NCBI RefSeq assembly: GCF_000169335.1
Contig: NZ_AAXW01000025.1
Coordinates: 6,992 to 70,991 of the forward strand
DNA: 64,000 nt
Direction: 5' to 3'
Origin: Crocosphaera chwakensis CCY0110
GTDB lineage: Bacteria > Cyanobacteriota > Cyanobacteriia > Cyanobacteriales > Microcystaceae
The notes beneath the pieces were generated by a model that worked only from the letters and a program-made list of their open reading frames with translations, was not told the origin of the DNA and searched no databases. Positions 8,630 through 16,802 of the stretch are shown one piece after another; within the stretch, counting starts at the first letter, position 1; each line of letters starts with the position of its first letter. The position numbers were made by a program, and so were the translations under genes.

Positions 8630-9444
8630 CCTTCTCAGAAGAATTTACCAGTACACAAACCGATATAGATTTTGATGACCTTGGTAGTAATTATCCGACG
8701 GCCTTTGGCATAACCTTTACCCCACAAGTCAGTGGCATTGGCTTAGGATTATTGGGATTAGTGGGTTCCGTCTATGTCGCATTGACGTTTGTTAAACCAG
8801 CCTACGATAACTATACTCAACTCAGAGCTACCGAAGCTGAGAAATTAGCTCAAGTTGAGCAGCAAGAATCAGGAGAACTCAGCAAAAAAATGTTAGATGC
8901 TGAGCAAAAATTGAGAGAGTCAGAAGCCTTAAGAAGCCAAGTATTATCCTTGTTTTCTAGCGAAGAGAGCCTCAAAACCCTTCTGTTTGATATTAATCAA
9001 TTAGTTCAAAAACACCAAGCCGAATTAGTGAGTTTTCAACCCAATGGAAACATTACAGTGGTTAATGATGGCTCCCTGGGAGAAGGAGTAAATGGTCGTC
9101 TCAAACGGCAGCAGTTTAATTTAACCGTTAGGGGGGATTTTGGCTCAACTCAAAGTCTTCTCAGAGATTTAGAACGGCTACAACCCTTGTTAGTCATTCA
9201 AGGACTTCAATCTAATTTAGCCGAACAACAATTTATCATTGACATTGTTAACGTAAAACAACAAGGAGGGCAAACGGTTGTCACAGGACAAGCAAACAGC
9301 CAAGGCAACGATTCTTTAGAAACCAGTTTTACTTTAGATGCTATCTTACCCTTAAGTCCAGAGGAAGCAGCAAAATTAACTCCTGAAGGAGAAACCCCTG
9401 AAGGAGAAACTCCTGAAGGAGAGGAACCAACAGAAGGACAATAA
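8626..9444 (+). CDS. pilO: Type IV pilus assembly protein PilO
   Basis: 272 residues, one N-terminal transmembrane helix (GLGLLGLVGSVYVALTFV, about 44-61) after a cytoplasmic tail, a long coiled coil (about 65-110) and a periplasmic domain. The extreme C-terminus is a low-complexity tail of three T-P-E-G-E repeats that the family core does not need. The start overlaps pilN by 4 nt. It partners PilN in the alignment complex. Downstream 83 nt separate it from pilQ and include a TG microsatellite. Confidence 0.92.
   Translation: MTFSEEFTSTQTDIDFDDLGSNYPTAFGITFTPQVSGIGLGLLGLVGSVYVALTFVKPAYDNYTQLRATEAEKLAQVEQQESGELSKKMLDAEQKLRESEALRSQVLSLFSSEESLKTLLFDINQLVQKHQAELVSFQPNGNITVVNDGSLGEGVNGRLKRQQFNLTVRGDFGSTQSLLRDLERLQPLLVIQGLQSNLAEQQFIIDIVNVKQQGGQTVVTGQANSQGNDSLETSFTLDAILPLSPEEAAKLTPEGETPEGETPEGEEPTEGQ
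9379..9423 (+). repeat. 15-bp tandem repeat in the 3' end of pilO
   Basis: Three in-frame copies of a 15-base unit (ACTCCTGAAGGAGAA and near-identical versions) encode T-P-E-G-E three times at the C-terminus of PilO. The second copy differs by one base. Slippage would change the tail length by five residues without shifting the frame. Confidence 0.9.
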
Positions 9445-9491
9445 TCCTCATCTGAAATCATTAAAATAGTTCCTAATACCTTAGTGGACAT

Positions 9492-9511
9492 TGTGTGTGT
9501 GTGTTGTGTGT
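9492..9511 (+). repeat. TG dinucleotide microsatellite in the pilO-pilQ gap
   Basis: An almost pure TG run of 20 bases (two TG blocks joined by one extra T) lies 16 nt before the pilQ GTG start and just upstream of its AAGGA Shine-Dalgarno (9516-9520). Confidence 0.9.
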
Positions 9512-9527
9512 AAACAAGGAGTGAACC

Positions 9528-11864
9528 GTGAAACAGTATCATGATCCGCTTATAATCAGTGGAGTGTTGTTAATGCTCTTCTGCCATGAACCTATAATGG
9601 CATCAGAATCGTCTAAATCTTTCTTAGACAAGATGGATTATCGGGAAATCGGCAAAGAGAAACCAGAGCAAAAAAACGAGAGTTTTCCTCAAACCCAGTT
9701 CCTGTTTGAAAAAGTTAGTGCTAAGCTACCAGAGTTAGACACAAAAAGCGATAATAAGCAAGTCTCTGTTATGGCTTCAGAATGGTCTGAGGAGCAATCA
9801 ACTGATCCCTTTATCGCTCAAATTCCTAACTATTCCCCTGCTCCTCCCACGTATTCCCCACCTTCAGAACAAATCTATCAAGCTCCTACCCCTAACCCCC
9901 CTTCTGGCCCGATGAGCGAGTCAGAAGTGCTAGTTCCTAACCCTGAAGTTATCATCAAGTCTAACGGGAGTTCTATTCCCGATAGCTTACAACCCACCAT
10001 GCCCGTAGCCCCTACATTGCCACGGGCGATCGCTCCACCGGTGGGAGATATGGCTATCTCTAATATCAATGCAGGAGCATCTGAAATCGATTTAGGTAGT
10101 AGTGCTATTGTGCCACGACTGGTACTTAGAGAAGCGCCGGCCAGAGAAGTTCTAGCGGTATTAGCCCGTTTTGCTGGAGTCAATTTGGTATTTACTGATA
10201 CCCCTGGGGGTGGCCAAGGTCAAGCACAGGGACAAACCGCAACGGAACCGACGGTATCTTTAGATTTAGAAAATGAACCCGTCGAAGATGTCTTTAACTC
10301 GGTGTTGATGATTTCGGGACTACAAGCTAACCGTCGAGGCCGCACCGTATTTGTTGGTTCTCGCTTGCCTCAAGCAGCCCGTAACTTAGTCAGTCGTACC
10401 CTGCGCCTTAACCAAGTAAAATCCGCTAACGCAGGGGTATTTTTAGCCTCCCAAGGGGCGGAATTTCAGCGCTTAGTGACTCAAACCGAAGACATTATCG
10501 ATCCCTTAACTCAAAGGGTGGTAGGACGTAGAGAACTGCCTAGTACCCTCGAATCTTTGACCTCCGAAGCCGACGAGGGGTCAACCGGTGCGATGTTACT
10601 TAAGGGGTTAACCGTTTCTTCTGATGATCGTCTCAATACTGTCACTTTAGTAGGAGAACCCCGTGATGTCCAAGTGGCCACATCCCTCTTGACTCAAATG
10701 GATGCCCGTCGTCGTCAAGTGGCCGTTAACGTCAAGGTAGTTGATGTCACCCTAACTAACGATCAATCCTTTAGTAGTAATTTTTCCTTTGGTTCTGGGG
10801 ATGCCTTTATTGTTCAAGACGATGGGGCTGCAGTGCTAAGATTTGGGGGCTTTAGCCCTGCTAGCGGTGACGATATCAACAATGGGCCGAGTCGGGTGAT
10901 TGATCCCCCTGTCATTAATAACCCCTTACTCGACGGTAATACCTTTATTGATTTTGATCGCTCTATTATTGCTCCAGGACAAGGGGGCGGAACTCTGTTT
11001 CTCGACGATGCAGGAAACTTAATTCGTCTGTCTAGCGATGCACAATTTTTTGGACGGGTGGCTGGTGTTTCTATGGACCCTACTCTTGCGGGGATTACTG
11101 ATATTACCCCCGGCGAACCAGATACGTTTGAGAGAACCGTTGAGGACGGAATTATTACCACCACCGTCACTCCCGGAAGCATCGCAACAGCCGAGGCAGG
11201 TCTTCCTAGTTTCTTCCAATTTCCTAGACGCTTCTTAGCCCAAATTGAAACCAATATCCAAAGTGGTAACGCTAAGATTTTGACTGATCCAACTCTCGTG
11301 GTTCAAGAAGGACAAGAAGCAACAGTAAAATTAACTCAAAAGGTGATTGAAAACATCACCACTCAAGTTGACCCCCTCAGTGGTGTACGGACAACAACCC
11401 CAGTTTTACAAGATGCAGGGTTAACTTTAGCCATTAACGTCGATAAAATTGATGATAACGGTTATATTAATCTCACCGTTAGTCCCACCATTGCTGCCGT
11501 CGGGGATGTTCAAGCCTTTGATGCTGGAGCTGATGGAGGTACGAATAACCTCTTCCTTTTAAACCGTCGAGAATTGAGTTCAGGTTTAATTCGTCTTAGG
11601 GATGGTCAGACTTTAATCCTATCGGGCATTATTAGTGAATCGGATCAGTCTACTACCAGTAAAGTTCCTTTATTGGGAGATATTCCTTTGCTTGGGGCTT
11701 TATTTAGAAGTCAAACGGATACGTCTCAACGTACTGAGGTTATTGTCTTATTAACCCCTCAAATTCTCCACGATAACGGTCAATGGGGTTACAACTATCA
11801 ACCTGGACGAGGAACGGCTGATGTTCTACGGGATCAAGGTTTCCCTGTTCAGTTAATTCCTTAA
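9528..11864 (+). CDS. pilQ: Type IV pilus secretin PilQ
   Basis: 778 residues. GTG start chosen because AAGGA (9516-9520) sits 7 nt upstream and a signal peptide follows (about 1-25, cleavage near IMA-SES). Then a long Pro-rich segment (about 95-170), an STN/secretin-short domain (REAPAREVLAVLARFAGVNL), secretin N-domains, and the outer-membrane secretin barrel (about 580-760) with VPLLGDIPLLGALFRS, the secretin signature, and TEVIVLLTPQIL. It forms the multimeric outer-membrane pore through which the pilus passes. Last gene of the pil operon, closed by the terminator at 11902-11935. A long Gly-rich insertion lies at about 430-540. Confidence 0.95.
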   Translation: MKQYHDPLIISGVLLMLFCHEPIMASESSKSFLDKMDYREIGKEKPEQKNESFPQTQFLFEKVSAKLPELDTKSDNKQVSVMASEWSEEQSTDPFIAQIPNYSPAPPTYSPPSEQIYQAPTPNPPSGPMSESEVLVPNPEVIIKSNGSSIPDSLQPTMPVAPTLPRAIAPPVGDMAISNINAGASEIDLGSSAIVPRLVLREAPAREVLAVLARFAGVNLVFTDTPGGGQGQAQGQTATEPTVSLDLENEPVEDVFNSVLMISGLQANRRGRTVFVGSRLPQAARNLVSRTLRLNQVKSANAGVFLASQGAEFQRLVTQTEDIIDPLTQRVVGRRELPSTLESLTSEADEGSTGAMLLKGLTVSSDDRLNTVTLVGEPRDVQVATSLLTQMDARRRQVAVNVKVVDVTLTNDQSFSSNFSFGSGDAFIVQDDGAAVLRFGGFSPASGDDINNGPSRVIDPPVINNPLLDGNTFIDFDRSIIAPGQGGGTLFLDDAGNLIRLSSDAQFFGRVAGVSMDPTLAGITDITPGEPDTFERTVEDGIITTTVTPGSIATAEAGLPSFFQFPRRFLAQIETNIQSGNAKILTDPTLVVQEGQEATVKLTQKVIENITTQVDPLSGVRTTTPVLQDAGLTLAINVDKIDDNGYINLTVSPTIAAVGDVQAFDAGADGGTNNLFLLNRRELSSGLIRLRDGQTLILSGIISESDQSTTSKVPLLGDIPLLGALFRSQTDTSQRTEVIVLLTPQILHDNGQWGYNYQPGRGTADVLRDQGFPVQLIP

Positions 11865-11901
11865 TTGAACAGTAAAAAGTGACCACAAAATTTGATATCT
11901 T

Positions 11902-11935
11902 ATAGGGGTCAACGGTAGTTGATCCCTATTTTTTT
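11902..11935 (+). terminator. Strong Rho-independent terminator of the pil operon
   Basis: A 12-bp stem (11902-11913 with 11918-11929, one G-U pair, GGTA tetraloop) is followed directly by a T-run to 11935. The next base begins the ATG of the downstream nuclease gene. Confidence 0.92.
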
Positions 11936-12745
11936 ATGAATGATATTGATAATTCTCATAATCAATCTTTAATTCGTCTCTCTCAAGCTCAATTAAATCT
12001 TTTAGAACTGTGTCCTCCTCAATTTCAACGCCTTTACTTAGAACAGTTAGGTTCACCTGTTAGTCCAGAAGTTCAAGATAATTTACTCTGGGGTAATCAA
12101 TTTCATCAATTAATGCAGCAATATTTTTTAAAGTTACCTCTAGATTCAATTTTAGAAGTTAATCCAAACTTAAAAAATATCATTGAAGCTTTATTACAAG
12201 GCGTTAATGAACAACATAATCTTAATGCTGAGTCTTGGACAGAAGCAGAACATTATCGTGCTTTAGAGAAGGGAAATTATTTATTAAGTGTCATTTATGA
12301 TTTACTTATTATTAATGAAAATCAAGCAGAGATTTTAGACTGGAAAACTTATTTAAAACCTCAAAATAAGAAAAAATTAGAAAATAATTGGCAAACTAAA
12401 TTATACTTATATCTGTTAGCAGAAACTTCTGATTATTTTCCTGAACAAATTTCTATGACTTATTGGTTTGTTAAAATACCCCATGAACCTCAATTTTTAA
12501 GATTTGAATATAATCAACAGTTACATCATCAAACAACTCTAGAATTAGAAAACTTATTAAGTGATTTAGATAATTATTTATTAGATTATCATCAAAGTAA
12601 TCTTGATTTTCCTCATCGTAAAACTTGTGAAGATAATTGCCCATATTACCAGTTATTTTTCTCCGACATAATAAATTTGAATGAAACAGAAGAAAACAGT
12701 AATTTATTCTCAATAATCGATGAAATAGAAGAAGTTAGTATTTAA
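11936..12745 (+). CDS. PD-(D/E)XK nuclease-like protein (RecB/Cas4-type)
   Basis: 269 residues. NQFHQLMQQYFLK gives the helix-1 His, EILDWKTYL is the PD-(D/E)XK core (E, D and K positions), and WQTKLYLYLLAE is the QxxxY motif. The C-terminus has CEDNCPYY; with C12 in LLELCPPQF, this could form a Cas4/AddB-like Fe-S cluster, though the spacing is not canonical. Family members are single-strand or exo-nucleases. No cas genes are near. The start codon touches the preceding terminator's U-tract and has no Shine-Dalgarno; no alternative ATG exists until codon 58. Confidence 0.78.
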   Translation: MNDIDNSHNQSLIRLSQAQLNLLELCPPQFQRLYLEQLGSPVSPEVQDNLLWGNQFHQLMQQYFLKLPLDSILEVNPNLKNIIEALLQGVNEQHNLNAESWTEAEHYRALEKGNYLLSVIYDLLIINENQAEILDWKTYLKPQNKKKLENNWQTKLYLYLLAETSDYFPEQISMTYWFVKIPHEPQFLRFEYNQQLHHQTTLELENLLSDLDNYLLDYHQSNLDFPHRKTCEDNCPYYQLFFSDIINLNETEENSNLFSIIDEIEEVSI

Positions 12746-12846
12746 TAATAAAGATGCTCAAAATTAGTAAAGTAACAATTTTTTTAAGTCAATCTTAATC
12801 TTAGGAAAGGCTTGAGACGTAATGTTTCCTTATAAATATTCAGTAA

Positions 12847-12958
12847 TAATACCAAATCCGCTTATTTTAGTAGAGTAACGTTTTTTCTCCCCACTCCCTG
12901 CTCCCTGCTCCCTGCTCCGAAAGTTAATACTATACTATCTAAAGCGGATCTAGTATAA
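12847..12958. mobile_element. MITE-like element with imperfect terminal inverted repeats
   Basis: The left end (12847-12864, TAATACCAAATCCGCTTA) matches the reverse complement of the right end (12941-12958) at 14 of 18 positions, with ATCCGCTT identical. The 112-bp unit has no coding capacity and carries heptamer repeats internally. Non-autonomous mobility is inferred from structure only. Confidence 0.5.
12894..12918 (+). repeat. CTCCCTG heptanucleotide tandem repeat (STRR-like)
   Basis: Three and a half perfect copies of CTCCCTG. Short tandemly repeated heptamers like this are a known feature of cyanobacterial intergenic DNA. Confidence 0.9.
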
Positions 12959-13137
12959 GATTCCAGAGTTAACCAGTTGGTGCCATTCATCTATCGACCA
13001 TTTATAAATAATTGAAGTCATTTTTATTAATTAATCCTTAGAATTAATTATAAACAATAAATTAGAACTTGCAAATAGTATCAGGTGCAGTAGTGTTTAT
13101 AGTCTTCATAGTTTCAATAGTTAAATTAATATTTTAA

Positions 13138-14220
13138 TTAATTATCTATCCAATTAGTCAAATAAGGACTAACTTTAACTAAATATTTACGTAAATTTTT
13201 ATAATCAACTAATTTTTCATCCTGAAGTCGACCTAATATTATTCCAGGATGTCTTTGTTGACTTTTAGCAAAATCAGTAATTGCTTTTCCTGAAAATTTA
13301 GATTTATTTTCTCTAACAAATGTTTCAAAAGCGTCAGAATCGATTAGCCAATTTTTAGCTAGTGTATTTGCTTCTAATTCTTCTTGATTATTTTCTAGTT
13401 TTGTTAAATCATCCAAATAAATTCCTTGATGTCCTGCAAAAATATGTCCAATTTCGTGGATCAAAGTAAACCAAAAAGAATCAATGCGATTGTATCTTAA
13501 TGTAAGTGCAATCACAGGATGATTGTTAACGTAAAATGCTGATCCATCAAGATAGGTTTTATTAAGATGAGGAACAATAATAAAATAAATTCCTAACTCT
13601 TCTAATATATTTGGAATTTTAGCAATCGTTTCTTCTTTTTCTGCACAAGCAAGAATACTAGAAATTGCTTGTTTGAACTCTTCAAGACCAAAGTCGGCAA
13701 TTTGATATTCTTTAACTAAAAATTCAACTCTTTTTTTCCAAGCAACTAGAGATATGTATTTAGGATTTAAGTTATAGTTATGACGAAAATTAGCACCTAA
13801 AATTGGTTCTTGTGAAGGGTCATTAATTCCTAAAAAATCACAAATTTCTTGTTCTAATTCATCTAAAGAGTCAGTGGGTTTAATCCATTGACGTTTAATT
13901 AATTCAGCAACAGGAGCAATAGTATATAAACGACTCCGACGCTGAATATCAGAGTCGTCTTTTTGCTTTTTTGCTAAAAAAAGCTGATAATTAGCTTCTA
14001 AGTTTTGCCAGAATTTTGCTGATGTTCCGAATGCTTTCGATAATTCTATTGCCGTTTCTGGTGTAATTTGTTTCGTTCCTTTAATGATTTCGTTAATCAC
14101 TTGAGGAGGACGATTCATAATATTTGCCAAATCTTTTTGAGTCCATCCACGAGCATCTAATTCTCGTTTAAGAATTCGTCCAGGTGGACTAACTCGTGCC
14201 GCTTTTAAATTGTTACCCAT
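13138..14220 (-). CDS. higA: HigA-type antitoxin with ImmA/IrrE-like metallopeptidase domain
   Basis: 360 residues, far longer than a simple HigA (about 100). Residues 1-85 are an XRE/HigA helix-turn-helix (PPGRILKRELDARGWTQKDL, then NRPPQVINEIIKG). Residues about 150-345 form an ImmA/IrrE-like domain with the zinc motif HEIGH at 255-259 and a downstream EELEAN helix supplying the third ligand. It lies 13 nt behind the toxin gene on the same strand. Expected to bind the toxin and repress the operon. The peptidase half might cleave a regulator or the antitoxin itself, but that is inference. Confidence 0.88.
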   Translation of the reverse strand: MGNNLKAARVSPPGRILKRELDARGWTQKDLANIMNRPPQVINEIIKGTKQITPETAIELSKAFGTSAKFWQNLEANYQLFLAKKQKDDSDIQRRSRLYTIAPVAELIKRQWIKPTDSLDELEQEICDFLGINDPSQEPILGANFRHNYNLNPKYISLVAWKKRVEFLVKEYQIADFGLEEFKQAISSILACAEKEETIAKIPNILEELGIYFIIVPHLNKTYLDGSAFYVNNHPVIALTLRYNRIDSFWFTLIHEIGHIFAGHQGIYLDDLTKLENNQEELEANTLAKNWLIDSDAFETFVRENKSKFSGKAITDFAKSQQRHPGIILGRLQDEKLVDYKNLRKYLVKVSPYLTNWIDN

Positions 14221-14233
14221 ACTTCTCCCTCTA

Positions 14234-14551
14234 TTAATGGTAATCTACTATATCAATAATCAAAATATACTTTCCTTGATCATCTTTTTCAATTACCACA
14301 ATTAAACGCCATTGATTGTTTAAACGTAAAGAGCGTTGTCTCTCTTTTCCTCTTATTCCTGATAATTTTTCAAACCTCAGTCCTTTTAAAGCATATAAGT
14401 CTTGTTCGCTTTCTGCTGCTTCAATAACTGACATAATGTCAAAGAATTTGTCCACAACATCGGGATATTTGTGAGCATTTTTTTCCTCGGTATAAAGTAA
14501 CTCTATTTTTTTCGTTTTAAACTTAAATCTCACAACATTTCCCTCTGTCAT
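14234..14551 (-). CDS. higB: HigB/RelE-family toxin
   Basis: 105 residues, RelE/HigB-like mRNA interferase fold. The core LKGLRFEKLSGIRGKERQRS and LRLNNQWRLIVVIE carries the basic residues (K, R, R) used by this family to cleave mRNA on the ribosome, and the end ILIIDIVDYH is typical of HigB. Toxin-first gene order (higB then higA) is the hallmark of HigBA. ATG at 14551 is 12 nt from a palindrome overlapping the predicted -10. The N-terminal 15 residues look like a short extension. Confidence 0.88.
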   Translation of the reverse strand: MTEGNVVRFKFKTKKIELLYTEEKNAHKYPDVVDKFFDIMSVIEAAESEQDLYALKGLRFEKLSGIRGKERQRSLRLNNQWRLIVVIEKDDQGKYILIIDIVDYH

Positions 14552-14562
14552 GCTGTTTCTTT

Positions 14563-14578
14563 CTGCATTATAATACAG
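14563..14578 (-). promoter_or_regulatory. Palindromic candidate operator over the higBA -10 box
   Basis: CTGCATTATAATACAG is a 16-bp palindrome with one mismatched pair. On the minus strand it contains TATAAT, just upstream of the higB start. Autorepression by the HigA helix-turn-helix is expected for the family; the operator role is inferred. Confidence 0.5.
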
Positions 14579-14967
14579 TTAACTTCAGACATAGGGTGAA
14601 TCGCTTAATTAATAATATGACATTTTTGAAAATTAAGCTACTGTCTATCGGTGTAGTCAACCCTATGCGTAATGGGGAGTTTAGGAATTAGCACCATATA
14701 TAGGGCTTTAACTTTTGTAAAATGACTAATTAGCCTGTACTACTACACCAGATATAGAAATCTAAAATTTTTTCTAAATCTTTACAACCAGTATCCTTGA
14801 GTCACTCTTTCTCTAGCGCAATAGTTAAATCAAAAAACCCTAGCACTAGCGTAATACTCAAGACAGAATTTCAGGAATTAACCTAAAACTGACCAACCGA
14901 TTCTACAGACAGCGATATACTAAGCAATGAACATAAGGATATGAACTTATAACCTGTCTTAACTACA
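14579..14967. other. Intergenic region between higBA and ndhA
   Basis: No gene of convincing length on either strand. CATAGGGT near 14590 and ACCCTATG near 14660 are complementary but far apart. Presumably holds the ndhA promoter; no clear consensus boxes seen. Confidence 0.5.
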
Positions 14968-16086
14968 ATGAACTCAGGAATCGACCTACAAGCAAGTTTT
15001 ATCGAATCTCTGAACCAGTTAGGAATACCTAGCGGGGCTGCCAAAGCCTTATGGATTCCTTTTCCTTCCTTTTTAATGATTATCGGCGCAACAGTGGGGG
15101 TATTGGTAGTTGTGTGGCTAGAAAGAAAAATTTCGGCTGCAGCTCAACAACGCATCGGCCCTGAATATGCTGGTCCTTTGGGGGTACTACAACCGGTGGC
15201 AGACGGTATTAAATTAGTGTTTAAAGAAGACATTATCCCTGCTAAAGCCGATCCTTGGTTATTTACCTTGGGCCCCGTTTTAGTGGTACTTCCGGTCTTC
15301 GTATCCTATCTAATTGTCCCTTTTGGTCAAAATCTTGTTATCACTGACCTCGATGTGGGGATCTTTTTCTGGATCGCTTTATCGAGTATTGCCCCTATTG
15401 GCTTATTAATGGCGGGATATGCGTCTAATAATAAGTATTCCCTGTTAGGAGGTTTACGGGCTGCTGCTCAATCTATTAGCTATGAAATTCCTTTGGCGTT
15501 GTCTGTCTTAGCCATTGTCATGATGTCCAATAGCCTTAGTACCATCGATATTGTCGAACAACAGTCAGGATATGGCATTCTAGGCTGGAATATTTGGCGA
15601 CAACCGGTAGGCTTTTTCATCTTTTGGATCGCTGCTTTAGCTGAATGCGAGAGACTTCCCTTTGACTTACCCGAAGCAGAAGAAGAAATCGTAGCCGGGT
15701 ATCAAACCGAATACGCTGGGATGAAATTTGCACTCTTTTATTTAGGCTCCTACGTTAACTTAGTGTTATCTGCTCTCGTTTTTGCCATCCTATACTTAGG
15801 GGGGTGGGAGTTTCCCGTTCCCTTAGATAAGTTAGCCGGATGGTTAGGGGTGAGTGAAGACAGTTCTTGGTTACAGGTAATTACTGCTTCTTTAGGGATT
15901 ACCATGACTGTGTTAAAAGCCTATTTCTTGGTGTTTATTGCGGTTCTTATGCGGTGGACAGTTCCCCGTGTCCGCATTGACCAATTATTAGACTTAGGTT
16001 GGAAATTCCTCTTACCTATCTCTCTGGTGAATCTCTTATTAACGGCTGCCTTGAAATTAGCCTTTCCAATGGCATTCGGTGGTTAA
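14968..16086 (+). CDS. ndhA: NAD(P)H-quinone oxidoreductase subunit 1 (NdhA)
   Basis: 372 residues and about eight transmembrane helices. It contains the NuoH/ND1 signatures WLERKISAAAQQRIGPEYAG and AECERLPFDLPEAEEEIVAG, which line the quinone-binding channel. In cyanobacteria NDH-1 takes electrons from ferredoxin and reduces plastoquinone in cyclic and respiratory flow in the thylakoid membrane. First gene of ndhA-I-G-E, the conserved cyanobacterial order; 33 nt to ndhI. Confidence 0.97.
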   Translation: MNSGIDLQASFIESLNQLGIPSGAAKALWIPFPSFLMIIGATVGVLVVVWLERKISAAAQQRIGPEYAGPLGVLQPVADGIKLVFKEDIIPAKADPWLFTLGPVLVVLPVFVSYLIVPFGQNLVITDLDVGIFFWIALSSIAPIGLLMAGYASNNKYSLLGGLRAAAQSISYEIPLALSVLAIVMMSNSLSTIDIVEQQSGYGILGWNIWRQPVGFFIFWIAALAECERLPFDLPEAEEEIVAGYQTEYAGMKFALFYLGSYVNLVLSALVFAILYLGGWEFPVPLDKLAGWLGVSEDSSWLQVITASLGITMTVLKAYFLVFIAVLMRWTVPRVRIDQLLDLGWKFLLPISLVNLLLTAALKLAFPMAFGG

Positions 16087-16119
16087 TTTCTGTTGTTAAC
16101 ATATTAGGGAATAAACATC

Positions 16120-16710
16120 ATGTTTAGCATTCTCAAACAAGTCGGCGATTACGCAAAAGGTACGGTTGAAGCGGCCAAATATATTGGTCAAGGGTTATCT
16201 GTAACCTTCGATCATATGCGTCGTCGTCCCGTTACCGTACAATATCCTTACGAAAAGTTGATCCCCTCAGAAAGATATCGGGGTAGAATTCACTTTGAAT
16301 TTGACAAGTGTATCGCTTGTGAAGTGTGTGTTCGTGTCTGCCCCATTAATCTCCCTGTGGTGGATTGGGAATTTAATAAGGACGCGAAAAAGAAAGAACT
16401 CAAACACTATAGTATTGATTTTGGGGTTTGTATCTTCTGCGGTAATTGTGTGGAATATTGTCCTACCAATTGTTTATCCATGACAGAAGAATATGAATTA
16501 GCGGCCTACGATCGCCACGAACTCAATTACGATAACGTCGCTTTGGGACGTTTACCTTATAAGGTCACTCAAGACCCAATGGTAACCCCGTTACGAGAGT
16601 TAGGCTATTTACCTAAAGGTGTGATCAGTTCCCATGATTTACCCGAAGGCAGTCAGCGATCGGGTAAACGCCCTGAAGAAATCATTGAAGAAGCAGAAGC
16701 CTCTTCCTAA
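16120..16710 (+). CDS. ndhI: NAD(P)H-quinone oxidoreductase subunit I (NdhI)
   Basis: 196 residues. Two 4Fe-4S motifs are plain: CIACEVCVRVCPINLP and CIFCGNCVEYCPTNCL. The N-terminus (GLSVTFDHMRRRPVTVQYPY) docks on the membrane arm. It relays electrons towards plastoquinone within NDH-1. The acidic C-terminal tail (EEIIEEAEASS) is typical of cyanobacterial NdhI. Second gene of the operon; a long hairpin lies in the 92-nt gap before ndhG. Confidence 0.97.
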   Translation: MFSILKQVGDYAKGTVEAAKYIGQGLSVTFDHMRRRPVTVQYPYEKLIPSERYRGRIHFEFDKCIACEVCVRVCPINLPVVDWEFNKDAKKKELKHYSIDFGVCIFCGNCVEYCPTNCLSMTEEYELAAYDRHELNYDNVALGRLPYKVTQDPMVTPLRELGYLPKGVISSHDLPEGSQRSGKRPEEIIEEAEASS

Positions 16711-16717
16711 ACTAAGG

Positions 16718-16754
16718 ATAGTTGGTGAGAAATTATTAATTTTCCATCAACTAT
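16718..16754 (+). other. Long intra-operon hairpin between ndhI and ndhG
   Basis: ATAGTTG (16718-16724) pairs with CAACTAT (16748-16754), and the intervening GTGAGAAATT/AATTTTCCAT extends the stem with one mismatch and some G-U pairs. No U-tract follows, so an RNA processing or stability element is more likely than termination. Confidence 0.5.
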
Positions 16755-16802
16755 TCACGATTCGCTCTCAAGGATTAAGTAAGAAAAGGAGTATCAATTA
16801 AC

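Noticed and set aside
11936..12745. Cas4 of a CRISPR system
   Set aside because: No cas1, cas2 or array nearby and the Cys spacing is not that of Cas4; called a general PD-(D/E)XK protein.
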